Assembly: GCA_028826165.1 (NCBI GenBank)
Contig: JAPDFW010000059.1
Coordinates: 316,001 to 380,000 of the forward strand
Direction: 5' to 3'
DNA length: 64,000 nucleotides
Source of the DNA: Anaeramoeba ignava
Lineage: Eukaryota; Metamonada; Anaeramoebidae
The first letter of the stretch is position 1. Each line of letters begins with the position of its first letter. The notes under the pieces are model-generated. The model was not told the origin of the DNA, ran no database searches, and saw only the letters and a program-made list of their open reading frames with translations. The position numbers were made by a program, and so were the translations under genes. Shown here piece after piece: positions 1 through 14,600 of the stretch.

Positions 1-57
1 CTATTTATAAATTTATTTAAAAATTTATTTAAAAATTTATTTATAAATTTATTTTAG

Positions 58-3000
58 ATTTGGGTTTAACTGAAAAAATTGAACCTAGTTTTATCAAAGA
101 AAATGAAGAAAAAGATTCAATTCTTCAAATCCCTCAAATTAAAATCCCACAAACAAATCCACATTTAGATCAATTATTTTTTACTATTGAACAAATTTGT
201 ACTCAAAGTTGTCAAAATTCAAAAATAATTACAAAGGAAAATCAAGAAGAAAAATCGAAACAAAAAACAAAAATTAACAAAGAAATTGAATATAATGAAA
301 ATATACTCAGTAAACTTTCATTGAATCAAGAAGAATCACAGAACAAATTACCTGAAATTATCATTCAACATTTAATCAATTTTTTTCTAAGATTAAAAAA
401 TGCAGAAAATCAAGATGTATATTATTATTGTCTTAATAATCCAGAACTACAAACTCTTTTCTTGAGAATGATTGATAATTATCTTCTTAATAATGGATCA
501 GTTAAAATATTCCGAAATCAATCTTTTTGGAATGTTATGTTTTCTGAATTATTCAATATTTCTTTGCATAAAGTAATATTTTTATTTATTAATTTATTAA
601 TTTAATTTATTAATTATTAATTTAAATTTTTATTTAATAATAAAAAGAAAATGTTTGAAGATTTTGTCCCAAATTCAAAAAGAATTTATCAAGGAATGAA
701 AAATTTTATTAATAGTTTATTTGAATACACAATTATCAAATATCAAGCTCCAGAAATTTTAGAATTCATGCTAAAAATGATTGCAAATCTTTCAAGCGAT
801 TATCACGATCACTTTGAATACATTCGAATTTTGAAAAGAATCTTATCACCATCAATAATAACAAATACAGAACTCTCGCGTTATTGTTTTTCAATTGTAG
901 TTCAATTGGGAAATATTATTTTACAACCGACAAAAGAGATTCAAAATATAAATGAGGATGAACAACTGAAAATGAAGGCGAAATTGGTGAAAAAAATTTT
1001 GGAACTTTTGGATCAACTTTTGATTTCAAGTAAAACAATCATTATTGTTTTTGAACGCATATCATTTATCAGGTTTTTGATGAGGCTACTTGATAACCCT
1101 CTTTTAAAGGATTTTGTGTTTTATCATTTTAAACGGATTATGGATGAAACTTTGAGCAAAACAAAGTTATATCATGTATTCTATGTGATGATTTTGGAGA
1201 AGATACGAGAGCTTGGAGGAACGCTCCACAAGTTTCAGGAAAAGTCTTCTCAACATGAATACGTAATTTCTCTCCTTTGCGAGATTCTTGAGTTATGTGT
1301 GCGAGCAATTATGGAGAACGAAAGCGTGATGAGACACCAATTCATTGACGCGGGTGCATTTTCGGCATTAGAAAATCTTCTTCAACAACGGATTAACTCA
1401 GACGAACTTCTGACAGACATTCTGCACATGGTGATTGTTCTCACAAGAGGAAAGCGCAAATTCATGTTGAAGTTCAATACTGAAATAGGATATGACAAAC
1501 TGGGGGTGTTGTTGTCGAACACTCAAGCAGCACCGAGATTATTATATGATTTTTTATTTCGTTTACTTGTTAATAATGACAGCTCAAAATCTTTAAGTGT
1601 GAATTTCATAATTGATAATCCAGATATCATCATGCTGATGTTCAATATGTTCTGTTCATTTGGAAAAGACACCCAAAACATCCCTGCTAATTCACGCTTA
1701 TCGATGGCTGTGGAGCTTCTGCAGACTTTCGATATGATTTGTCGTAGATCTGTGCACAACATCTCATGTTGCTGCAATGTTGGATTGGTAAATTTTCTTT
1801 TATTGCAAGTGCCAAATGCAATTGACATGGAGATTCGTGAACATCTCCTCAGATTGGTTGTTGTTCTTGGATCGCATCGGATGACTGTTCCTGAATTGAA
1901 GAATTTTTTCTTTATTGTGAATGAATTTTCAAAACAAAAGGAATATTTTTGGATTTTGCGTCTTTTGCAAATTCTCTCAGAAATGCTTGGTAAAACACAT
2001 CAAGGTCCAGGCTCTTTCTTTGATTTTGATGGCCGATATTCTAGTCTCGAACTTCCTGTTGTGGATGATTGGCCATCGCCTAAGGGATATTCTTTTTGCT
2101 CTTGGATAAGAGTGGAAAGTATTGATTCTCCACTTGATCAACATGATTATGAACCAAGAATATTCAGTTTTCTGAACGAACAAGAACAAGGAATAGAACT
2201 TTATTTATATCCCCAAAATAACGCCATTAACGGCGCAATCGGAATTGAATTCCGGATACATAATAACACTCCAAATGCAAAAGATGATGGATTTTTAAAT
2301 TGTGAACCAAAGATAAACGAAGTAAGTGTTGGAAGATGGTTTTTTATTGCTGTTACACACAACTTTTCCAAGAAATCGCGTTATAACACATTCATTTACA
2401 TCAACGGAGATCCTTTTGCCTTTGCTTCGTTGAAATATCCCGTCTTCTCCTCCCCTCTCACTTACAACCGTATCGGAGGAGCAAAACTATATTATCCAAA
2501 ACCAAATTCTCATCAAAGAGAAAAATCAAAAAATATCGAAGATCCAAAAAATATCCAATCAAATAGTTTGGATACTTCGGAAAAAAACACAAGTTTTGAT
2601 AATTCCGAAAGACATGATAGCTTCGATAAGCATGAATTAAGACATAGTTTTGACCAAAGCTTGAGCGATAGTTTTGATCAAAGAATCCTCGATGAAAAAC
2701 AAAATGTGGAAAACAAAAATCACAAAAGAAAGAAGAAGAAAAATTCACAAAATGATTTTGAGTCACAAAATCTATTCTATGGACAAATAGGAACGCTGAA
2801 TTTTTTCAACGAAGCACTAACCGCGGATCAAATTAAAGGAATATATGAAATTGGGTCAGATTACCAGTCATTTTTTTATTCAAACGATCTTCCTCACGAA
2901 AAAGCGGAAAGAGATACTTTTATTGAGGCTGCGCTAGATGGATCTTTATCGAGTAAAATATATCTCAATCTCACAAGCAAAGCATCAGAAGAAACTCTAT

Positions 3001-6000
3001 GCCACAATCAGAGTCCTGTGAGCACATGGAAAAACCCTGCGAAAATTCGTGGGATGGTCAAGTGTTTCTCGATCAGAATCCAGGAAATCTTTTACTGTTT
3101 GGGAGGAGTCAAAATATTATTTCCTCTTCTTGCCCAACTCGATCAGGAGGATCAGAACCCGCTCAACCTCCTCAATTCCAATATTTCTCGTGAACAATAT
3201 GATTCTGTTCAGGATTTTGAAATTAGAATTTGCAGACAAATTTTTGTCATTTTAACCGATATTCTTGTCTTGAACAGTTTCAATCAGAAGGATATGATCC
3301 AATCATTTGGATTCTCAATAATTTCGCATATTCTCAAGTCCAAGGACTCAAGATTCATTTCACAAGAAATGCTCGAATCGATCCAAAAATTGGTTCTTGA
3401 AACGAATGATTTCAAATTTACAAAATCACTTGTGACTGATTTTTTGATGGATTTTGATATTTGGATCTATTGTCCATCTCAAATCCAACATCAACTTCTC
3501 CAGATATTAGGATTGTTTCTCAGATCTCAACAACAAAAAATCAGCCAGAATCAAGGCGATGTTTATTTGTTTTTCCGCGTATCTAATCTTGTTGATATTT
3601 TGAAAATTTACTATTGGATCGAACCCAATGCTCATTCTCGCGGTGTTTCAAGCAGAATAGACTCTGAAACAGGCAAAGTTCTTGGAACTCGACCATCGCG
3701 CTCTGAAATTTTAGAGCTTCGAGAAGTGTTTTTCCATCTCATTGAACTTCTTCTGAATGTTGAATCAAATGGAGAAATTCGGAACCAAAATTTTGATTTT
3801 TTAATTGTTCAGTGTTTTATTGTTGAGAAGGATTTTGCTTACAAAATACTGCTGATAATACATCATCTTTTGGTGAAAATGGTCGATAAGTTTATCGATG
3901 CTTTGATTGCTGTTGGGTTTATGGATCCTTTTATTGCTTTAATTCAAAAATACCCACAAAATTATGAAATTCGTGATTTGTGTTTCCAGATTATTAAAAT
4001 ACTTTCTTTTTTCCAAGACAAAATATCAACATCATCAAACTCGCCATCCAAAGGCACAATAAAAACCTTGAAGAAAATAAATGTTGATTCGCGTCTTTTG
4101 GTGGAAAACGGATATAGTCTTATTCATCATCTCATTTCAAATTCCAAAATGACTCAAATTGTTTTGGATACAATGCTTAGTTTAATAATCAAACAAGTTG
4201 TTTCCAAAAATTCCAAGAAATTTCTTATTATTCGCCCTTATATCATCAAGACAATTACTTCTGCCGTTAATGTTAACCGAAATCCAATCGGTTTGAAAAC
4301 CATTTTGAAAGTGGAGCGATTGATTGATATTTCTGTTGAAAATCAAATGGAGTTGATTTCTCAATTTGGATGGCAAAAGTGGTTTCTTGATTTGATTGAT
4401 TTGGATAATGTTTCAGAATATCGATTTGGAGATTTTGAAGAAATTTTAAAGGAAGTATTGAGCAAGAATTATGGGGAAGATTTGGGAAATTTTGAAGAAA
4501 ATGCCAATCAGGATTTACAAATTATACAAGAAAATTTTCAAGAAGAATTAAAAAATTTAAATGAAAATATAAATATAAATGAAAATGAAAATATAAATAT
4601 AAATCAAGTCCCATTTATTAATTCTCAGGAAAAAGTTATATCAAATCCAACCCAAAAAGACAGCAAAGAAAAAGAAATTAGTAAAATTTGCTTTCCATAT
4701 TCTTATCAAAGTTCATGTGTTTCTTCTCTGGAAAAAAAAATATGGAACACAAATGCTTGAACAAACAGTCGCCTTTTTAAAATTAATTCATCACACAAAA
4801 TTCTCCCAATATCAAACACTCATCTACACACTCATATTTGAAGTACTTGGCCAAATAAGTGCAAAAAAATTAAGTCAAGGAGAAACTCCTCCAAAAATAT
4901 TCATCTCAAATCTTATAAATTTACTCATTTTTCTTGAAAACTTCGCAAATGTTGTTGATGAGGAAGAAAAGAAATCAACGGATTTAATGAATAAATTATT
5001 AACACCTATCCAAAATAAAAACCAACAACAAATAATTCCTGATGAGAAGGAACAATCACAAATAGAGGATCAAGGATATGAAGAAGAAGCAAAACAAGCA
5101 AAAGCAAATATGATTTTTCTGATACAAAATAAATCAATCATTTTGAGGAAATTGATATGGAAAATTTTGAATATTTTGGAAATGGTTGGGTTCTTCAATA
5201 AAAAAAGCATCAAAACAAAAGACCGAAACAAAAGCCAAAGCGCACATATAAGCGTGATAGTTTTTATATTAACGATGCTGTCTGAAACAAAAGAGGAAGA
5301 AGAATTTGAGAAATTGATAAGATGGATGAACTTGTTCAACAAAAACTCATTAATTTCGAAGCATAGAAAACAGAAGCATCGGGAAGCAACTCACATACTG
5401 ATCAGCACACTTTACATGCTTGTTGTTTCGGAGAGTAAAGGAGGGACTGTGGAAAGCAGAAGAGCAAAAACACTGATGGAAAATTTGTACAAAATTGAAG
5501 TGCAAAAAAAATTCTCTCTTGTGCAGAAACTAAAGCAGAAACACGGAGAAAGTGTTTTCCCAGAAAAAGATCCTCAAGAAGATACAGAAATGAAAATGAA
5601 TGAAGAGAAGTTTGCAAAAATACTTGCAGATCCAAACTTTAGAGCCGCAGCAAGATGGGAAATCAAAGAATTAAATGATTCCGCACAGAAAAATATTGCG
5701 GAAATAAGAGAGAAATACTCGCAAGAAATGGAGGAAAAAATGATGAACTTACGCGATTCAATTCTAAGCGAATATGAATACGAACGCAAAACAGCAAAAG
5801 CATTTGAAAATATTTTGGAAGAAAAAACAAAAGCGCAAGTCACAAAAGAAAATCAAAGAGTTCAGTTTCTTGAGAAAAGTAGAACAAAAAGAATGCGGTT
5901 CGTGTCGAAGAAATGTCGAATAATTATCCGAGAACTTGGATGTTGCGGGGGAATTTTGGATCAGGAAAGACCAAAATTGTATTACAAATTAGATCCAAAA

Positions 6001-8565
6001 GAAGACAATCAAAGAATGCGAAAAAAATTGAAAATAAACTTTCATTTTGACACTCACTATGATGCTTCAGTTAGACGGGATGAAAGAACACAACAATCCA
6101 CAGAGAAGCTTCTTGACGAGATGAAAAAGAAGCTTGTTCAACAAGCAAAGCAGTCTTTAACAGCGCTTGAAAAGACAATACAGAACTCGGATGGAAATGA
6201 AATGTCGGATGTCGACGAAGAAAGTAATGATACTGACATAGAGGAAAGTGAAATGGACATGGATGACTCGCACGATGATGCAGGGAGATTCCCACCAGCA
6301 AGAACACTTATGAGAACTCCGTGCGAGATGATCTCTCCTTTGAGAAAAATTGATGGAATGTTTGAAATAACCTCGCGAACTCTTGAATTCATCTCTGTCC
6401 CTAGAAAGCAGGAAGACATGGAAAACGGAACCGTTCCAGAAACAAAAGCACGCACATGGATTGTAGACGGAATCACTGCGATCCACAACCGAAGTCGGCT
6501 CTACAGACCCAGTGCTATTGAGATTTTTTTCGAAAACTCCAAAAGTGTTTTTATTAATTTTCCCGACATTTCTATCCGTAATAAAGTATTCCACAGAATC
6601 GCACATCACAAACGATTGCGATCTCTTAACAGACGTATCGAGACTCATTCAGGAACACCACGTTCTGTGCTGAAGAAGATGCAGCTCACACGAATGTGGC
6701 AATCTGGAGAAATTTGCAATTTTGATTACTTAATGAAACTCAACACAATTTCGGGACGCACTTACAACGACTTATCTCAATATCCAGTGTTTCCATGGAT
6801 CATTTCCGACTATGAATCTTCGGAACTTGATCTTCGCGATGCGAAAACATACCGCGATCTGTCGAAACCAATCGGCGCTTTGAATCCACAACGATTGCGT
6901 GATTTGACAGATCGGTATCGATCGTTTCCTCCCGATGAAATTCCATTTTACTACGGAACTCATTACTCCTCTGCCGCAATTGCGCTTTGGTATTTGATTC
7001 GAATTGAACCGTTCACAACTCTTGCAATTGATCTTCAAGGCGGCAAATTCGATCATCCCGACCGTTTGTTTTATTCGATCCCTGATACTTGGAAGGGTAT
7101 TTTTAATAATCCAGCGGATGTCAAAGAACTCATCCCAGAATTCTTCTATTTTCCCGAATTTCTTGAGAATTCAAACGGATTCAATCTTGGGAGTCTTGCT
7201 CGAAATCACGCAGACATCAGCGATATTGTGCTTCCGCCATGGGCAAAATCTCCCGAAATGTTTGTCCGAATCAACCGCGAAGCTCTTGAATCTGATTTTG
7301 TTTCCTTCCATTTAAATCAATGGATCGATCTTATTTTTGGATACAAACAATGCGGTGAAGAAGCCGCAAAAGCATACAATGTGTTCTATTATTTAACATA
7401 TCCCAATCTTGTGAATTTTTCTGGATTGAATTCACACGAAATAAAAGCAGTTGATACTCAAATCGAGTATTACGGACAAACACCAATACAACTTTTCCAC
7501 AAACCTCATCCTCAACGTTTTCCGCGCATTCCCACTCCGCGTTCTGATACGCTTCTTTCTAGCAGGAATAAATCCTCAGAATCTTTTGGAGCTTTCACGC
7601 TTTCTTTATCAGACTCACCGATCATTTTCCTCGGAATTTCCGAACCACCACAAGATCTTTCCTTTATCGGCGCCACAAATACTCTCATCACATTAGACGC
7701 CCAGCGCACTCTCGCAATCCACAAATGGGTTCCTGTTCGTACAAAATCAACCGCACCATTTACTTTTGAAGCCGATCCACTTTCCGGTCAAAAATCTCGG
7801 ATCGGAGTCTCATTTACATCCGGAATACGCTCTCTTTCCCCTTGTTTGGCAATTGCTCAAAACGCCCGCTTCTTACTTGCTTGTGGTTTCTGGGATGACT
7901 CCTTCAAGATCATTCACACAGAGTCTTGTAAAATGATCCAAAGTGTTCTCCATCATAAAAACACTGTTTCTTGTCTTGCTGTAGAGAACGACAGACTCAT
8001 CACAGGCTCACGTGACACAACCGTTCTTGTATGGTCTTTTAACACGAAAGAAGGTACCGTCTCGGATCAGCCAATTCATATCCTACATGCTCACAACGAC
8101 ACGGTTCTTTGTGTCGATCTCGACTTTTCTCTCGATGTTGTCGTCAGTGGATCTCGTGATGGATCTTGGTCTCTTCATGTTCTCTCTGATGGGAAATTTG
8201 TCAGATCAGTTTTGTCCCCCAAAAAACAAGTTTTCTCTATGATTAAAATTCTTCCTGATAGTTCTGTTGCCACTTTCTCTGAAACCGACAGATCTCTTTG
8301 TCTTTATACAATCAACGGTAAATTATTCGCTCAATCCGTTGTCGCTGATCAAGTACTTTCTTGGGCTTTTACTCCAGACTCTCACTTTGTTGTTCTTGGA
8401 GGCAAAAAAGGTGTTCTTCAAATTCGTTCTTTGAAAAACCTCAAAGTAATTCGTACTTTTGATCTTCATGTTCCTGTTCTTTCTCTTTCTTTAAGTTCAA
8501 ATCATAAGTTTCTTTTTGCTTCTCTTTCTTCTGGTCAAGTTTTTGTGACTATTTTGGATTTTTAA
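58..8565 (+). CDS. LRBA/neurobeachin-type BEACH-WD40 protein, 5' end outside window
   Basis: BEACH proteins are large scaffolds for vesicle traffic and membrane-protein sorting. The window opens inside an intron ending TTTTAG at 57. Exons are 58-572 and 648-8565, joined in phase across a GT...AG intron (573-647). Counting from the ATG at 651, armadillo-like helices are followed near residue 455 by a concanavalin A-like domain (WPSPKGYSFCSWIR) that closes near residue 720 (FFNEALTADQIKGIYEIG) and carries a low-complexity insert. After 4740 come a charged coiled segment, a PH-BEACH domain (about 6300-6640), the BEACH domain (about 6680-7560; FPWIISDY, PFYYGTHYSS, ELIPEFFYFPEF) and C-terminal WD40 repeats (about 7640-8560). 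The order ConA, PH, BEACH, WD40 matches LRBA/NBEA. The two halves lie in different frames: a +1 jump is needed somewhere in 4603-4760, most simply at the A9 run 4732-4740. AATAAA at 8565-8570 overlaps the stop codon and may be a poly(A) signal. Confidence 0.93.
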
Positions 8566-8617
8566 ATAAAAATCAAAAAAAAAAAAAAACAAATGGAATA
8601 AATTTTTTTATTTATTT

Positions 8618-8678
8618 AAAAAAAGTGGAAGAAGAAAAAAATTTTTTTTTTCTTTCTTTTCAAAATTCCACTTTTTTT
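8618..8678. repeat. Inverted repeat between two convergent genes
   Basis: A perfect 13-bp arm, AAAAAAAGTGGAA (8618-8630), is mirrored by TTCCACTTTTTTT (8666-8678) around a 35-base loop that is itself A-run then T-run. It sits in the 119-bp space between the BEACH stop (8565) and the stop of the oppositely oriented RhoGEF gene (8685). Either transcript could fold it into a hairpin near its 3' end. A role in 3'-end formation is inference. Confidence 0.6.
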
Positions 8679-8684
8679 TTTTTT

Positions 8685-11600
8685 TTAATAAAAATTTGTT
8701 TTTTTTGAAGATTCAAAAGCTGAAGATTGATAAATAATTGGATAATTTGGAGAAGAAGAAATTTTATGAATTAACATTCTTAAATGTTTAAAATTTGTTC
8801 CTTTTTCTTTTGCTAAAAGTTTGAAATAAATCATTTTTTTAGCTTTTTTTTTTGAATTAACAAATATCATAAAAGAAAAGTTTTTTGTTTTTTCTTTTTT
8901 TTTAAGGATATTTGGAACATAGAAACATTCACAGAAATATAATTTTTGAGGTTTTTCGACTTCATCTTCAATTTCATTTTCCATTTCAAATTGATTTTGA
9001 TTTTGATTTTGATTTTTATTTTTCTTTTGATTTTTATTTTGTTTTTCCATTTGATTTTGATAATTAATTTCAATTTCAATTAAATTTTGTAATTCTTTGA
9101 TTTGATCAGGAGATTCAATTTGATTTTCATTTTTAATTAAACCTTTAATTCTTTTTTTGATTGGGTTTTGGATTTTATTAATTTGATTTTGATTAATTTG
9201 AATTTGAATTTGATTTTGATTTTGATTTTGAATTTTATTTTGATTTTCATTTTGATTTTCATTTTGATTTTGATTTTCATTTTCATTTTGATTTTCATTA
9301 ATTTGTTGATTTTCATTAATTTGTTGATTTTGATTAATTTGTTGATTTTCATTAATTTGTTGATTTTGATTTTCATTAATTTGTTGATTTCCATTAATTT
9401 GTTGATTTTCATTAATTTGTTCATTTTGATTAATTTGTTGATTTTCATTAATTTGTTGATTTTCATTAATTTGTTCATTTTCATTAATTTGTTCATTTTG
9501 ATTAATTTGTTGATTTTCATTTTGGATTTGATTTTTATTAATTTGTCCATTTTCATTTTCATTAATTTGTTGATTTTCATTAATTTGTTGATTTTCATTA
9601 ATTTGTTCATTTTCATTTTCATTAATTTGTTGATTTTGATTTTCATTAATTTGTTGATTTTGATTTTCATTAATTTGTTCATTTTTATTAATTTGTTGAT
9701 TTTTATTAATTTGTTCATTTTCATTTTGGATTTGATTTTCATTAATTTGTTCATTTTCATTAATTTGCTTATTTTCATTTTCATTAATTTGTTGATTTTC
9801 ATTTTCATTAATTTGTTCATTTTTATTAATTTGTTGATTTTCATTAATTTGTTGATTTTCATTTTGATTAATTTGTTGATTTTCATTAATTTGTTGATTT
9901 TTATTAATTTGTTGATTTTTATTAATTTGTCCATTTTCATTTTCATTAATTTGTTGATTTTCATTAATTTGTTGATTTTTATTAATTTGTTGATTTTCAT
10001 TTTGATGTTCATTTTCATTTTGATTAATTTGTTGATTTTCATTTTGATTAATTTGTTGATTTTCATTAATTTGATTTTCATTTTGATTAATTTGTTCATT
10101 TTTATTAATTTGTTGATTTTGATTAATTTGTTCATTTTCATTTTGATTAATTTGTTCATTTTCATTTTGATTAATTTGTTGATTTTCATTAATTTGTTGA
10201 TTTTCATTAATTTGTTGATTTTCATTAATTTGTTGATTTTCATTTTGATTAATTTGTTCATTTTCATTTTCATGTTGATGTTGATTTTCATTAATTTGTT
10301 GATTTTCATTAATTTGTTGATTTTCATTAATTTGTTGATTTTCATTAATTTGTTGATTTTTATTAATTTGTTGATTTTCATTTTGATTAATTTGTTGATT
10401 TTCATTTTGATTAATTTGTTCATTTTCATTTTCATGTTGATGTTGATTTTCATTAATTTGTTGATTTTCATTTTGATTAATTTGTTGATTTTCATTAATT
10501 TGATTTTCATTTTGATTAATTTGTTCATTTTTATTAATTTGTTGATTTTGATTAATTTGTTCATTTTCATTTTGATTAATTTGTTGATTTTCATTTTGAT
10601 TAATTTGTTGATTTTCATTAATTTGTTGATTTTCATTAATTTGATTTTCATTAATTTGTTGATTTTCATTAATTTGTTGATTTTCATTAATTTGTTCATT
10701 TTCATTTTCATTAATTTGTTGATTTCCATTAATTTGTTGATTTTCATTAATTTGTTGATTTTCATTAATTTGTTGATTTTCATTTTGATTAATTTGTTCA
10801 TTTTCATTTTCATGTTGATGTTGATTTTCATTAATTTGTTGATTTTCATTTTCATGTTGATTTTCATTAATTTGTTCATTTTCTTCTTTCGTAAAATTTT
10901 TTGAATTCAATTCAAATCTTTTTGATACTATACTCTTCATTTCTTTCCTCTTTTTTTCTGGTAAATTTTCTTCAAGTTCTGATTTTGTTAAAATTTGAGA
11001 ATTAGTTTTTCTTGTTTTCTTTTTGGTTTTTCCAATACTTGATAAATGGAATAATTTACTCATTTCTTGTGTTTGTTCATCTAACTTTTTTTGCATATTT
11101 CGGCAATATTTGTCAGTATAATTTTGGATTTGTTCGTTTAGTTTCCTTATCCAAAGATCTCTTTCATTTTCAATTTCCATAAAAAAATAAATATCATATT
11201 TTCTTGTGATAATTTTCACAAAAAGATCTTCTTTCTCAATTGGTTCAGTATCAACGAAAATAGACAATAAAGAGAACGCATCTTCAAAAATAAACAGGTT
11301 TTCCTTCTTTATTTTGCAGATCATTAATAAATTGTTGAGCAAAAACACTTGCCTTGGTTTATACTTTGGTTTAGATAGAAGAGTAACTTTATTTTTTTCA
11401 TTTTGCTTTTCTTCCAAAATTTTTATCAAATCAAACCCGTTTTTGGAGAAAAGATCAGCAACACTTTGAGATTCTTGTTTCTGGAACTTTGCAATTGGGA
11501 AAGGCATTCTAGAATTTGAAATTGTGCCCTTTTTATCGGTTGGACTTCCTTTTATGATTTTCTTATCAAAAAGATGATAAGAATTTGAAACTCCAAGCTT

Positions 11601-14600
11601 TCCTTCAATAATCACTCTTGTGATTGCTTCATTCTCAAATTTAAACGGCAAACCTAATATTTGGTTTTCGAGCTGATTAAGTGCTCGAGAATTATCCACT
11701 TTTCGTTTCTTCTTGTTTAGTTCTGTTGCGATATTATCGAAAATCTCTTGAGCTTGTGTGATATCGATGTAATCGGGATGAGTTTTGGGTGTTCTTTTGA
11801 GAATTTCAGAAATTAATAAACGATAATGCCCAATTATTTGAACTGGTCTTATTCGAATTGAATCAAAATCTTGTTTTCCTGTTTCACTTTTTTCATTAAA
11901 TGATTTGATGAAATTGCTGAAATTTGGGTTTTTCAAACACGTTTTGAGGAAGTTTTGTGATTGTTCAAAATTTGAGGAATATTTTTCGTAATTGTAACGG
12001 AAATAGGAGTGCTTTTATAAGTATTTCTCCAATTTTTGTGTTGATGTTCCAGTTTGAAAGTCTCTCTTCAATATCCTTCATAAATTTCAAGTTTGAATCC
12101 AAGATATCTTCAGTGTTGATGAAAATCTGTTCAATTTCTTTGGGAGTGAGGATTGATGATGATTTGAGTGGATGAATCAAGTCTTTCACAAGAAGAGAAA
12201 TTGATTCGCAGTAGTTTTTTTCCTTTTCCAGAAGTTCAAACACAGCATAATTTCTTTTCATTTCGGATAAAAGTAAATCAGAGCATTGATTATCGTATTT
12301 TTTTGAGGAAATAATCAGTTGTGCTTCATGAGATAATTTTGTGAAATTCACCCCTTTTTCAAGAAGCATTTTGCAAACAGACAAATCTCCCCATTCGAAA
12401 GCCATGATAATGGGATAATCACCTTGAGAAGATGGTTCATTAATGCAATCACAATTTTGAACCACAATATCTATCAAATCTCTCCATTTCATTTTCAAAC
12501 ATAGATGAAGCACATTTTCCCCGTTTTTACTAAGTGGACAAATGGGAAATCCTGATTCAATCAACTTTTTTGCTTTCTCAAATTTGTTTTTAAGGAGATA
12601 TTCATAAGCATCTAGACTTGCTCCTTTCATAACCAAAAAATCCATAATTCGCTGATTTTTGTTTAAATTTGCCAAATGAATTGGTGATAAACCTTGTTTA
12701 TTTTTCTTATTGATATTCTCAGAGGTACACAAAAAATGAACAAGTGAGTTTGCACCTTTAGAAACAGCAACATGAAGTGGTGTTTCTCCATTTTTGTTTG
12801 TAATGTTCTCTTTTGCCCCAAATTCAAGCATTTTCAAAAGTATTGAACGTCTTCCTCCATTCAGAATCAGAGTATGCAAAGGAGTATTTCCTTGGTTGTT
12901 CTGTGCGTTGATTGATTCTCCAGAATTCACTAGTAGTTCAATCACATCAATATTCCGCACAGAAGTTGCTGCGTGAAGAAGAGTGTTGTTGTCTTCATCT
13001 TTTTTAGGCAGATGAGATCCAGTCAAAAGTATTTGGAGACAGTTTGTTTTTTTGTTGTTCAGAATTGCAAAATGTAATATTGAAGGTGTTTGTTTTGGAG
13101 GGTTAATTTTGATTTTGTTTTGGATCAAAAATTTGAGAAGTTCTTCATTCTCGTTTTGAACCATATAATGAAATCCTGTTAATTTTTGATTATCATAAAT
13201 ATTAGTTTTTGCTTTAGAATCCAAAAGAAGTTTTATAATTGGAATATTTCCTGCAATTGAGGCATAAATAAATGCTGTTTTCCCGTGTATATCCTGGTGA
13301 TTTAAAGCAAAAAGTTTAACTTTTTTGGAATTTAATAAACATTCAGAAACTTTGAATCGACCAAATTTACAAGCAATTTGTAATGGTGTTTGACTTTCTT
13401 CATTGAGGATATTTGTTTCTATAGGAAATTCCAATAATTTCTCAACAAGCATTGCAAACCCCGATTTACAAGCCAAGTGAAGAGGAGTCATTCCTTTGTT
13501 ATCCGGTTCATTTAGTGGCACTTCATGTTCAAGAAGTAATTGTGCAATTTCCAAATGACCATAAATGATTGCATAATGTAAAATTGTATTTCCATCATCA
13601 TCTTTGAATGTAAGATTTGCTCCATTTTCGATTAAAATTTTAGTTACTTGAGTGTATCCATTTCTTGTTGCAAGCATTAGAGGTGTCATATGGTCTTTAT
13701 CAAAGGTATCAATTACTGATCCATATTCAATTAATAATTTAACCATTTGTGCTGATCCAACCATTGCTTGAATATTTATTAAATATTATTAAATATTATT
13801 AAATATTTATTGAATATTATTAAATATTATTAAATATTATTGAATATTTATTAAATATTATTGAATATTATTAAATATTATTGAATATTATTAAATATTA
13901 ATTAAATATTATTAAATATTATTGAATATTATTAAATATTATTAAATATTATTGAATATTTATTAAATATTTATTAAATATTATTAAATATTTATTAAAT
14001 ATTATTGAATATTATTAAATATTATTAAATATTATTAGATATTAAATATTATTAAATATTTATTAAATATTATTAAAATATTTATTAAAATATTATTAAA
14101 TATTAAATATTAAAATATTATTGAATATTATTAAATATTATTAAATATTATTAAATATTATTGAATATTATTGAATATTATTGAATATTATTAAATATTA
14201 TTAAATATTATTAAATATTATTAAATATTTATTAAATATTATTAGATATTATTAAATATTATTAAATATTTATTAAATATTTTTTTTAATGAATATTTTT
14301 GAATATTATTAAATATTTATTAAATATTTATTGAATATTATTGAATATTTATTAAATATTTAATTGAATACCTGCCCAATGAATTGGTTTTCTTGATATT
14401 CTATCTTCCGCTAATTAAAATAAAATTATTTTTTCCAATTAAATCATTTCAGAAAACAAAAATTTCTTGTTAAGATTTAAATTATAAAACAAACCTTGAA
14501 CTACACAAAGATTTGATTTCAATAATTTTTCTAATTTTTCAACTTCTTTAGAAGCACAATATTGATGAATAAGACTTTTTGCACCTTTTTTATAAAGAAT

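Noticed and set aside
4603-4760. Altered genetic code or stop readthrough to explain the split BEACH gene
   Set aside because: The downstream homologous part lies in a different frame, so reading the stop as an amino acid would not reach it. TAA, TAG and TGA all end other genes here.
9168-10904. A 578-codon plus-strand frame of Phe/Ile/Asn/Leu
   Set aside because: It is the antisense of a coding hexapeptide array within the RhoGEF gene. No unique sequence, no domain, no start context.
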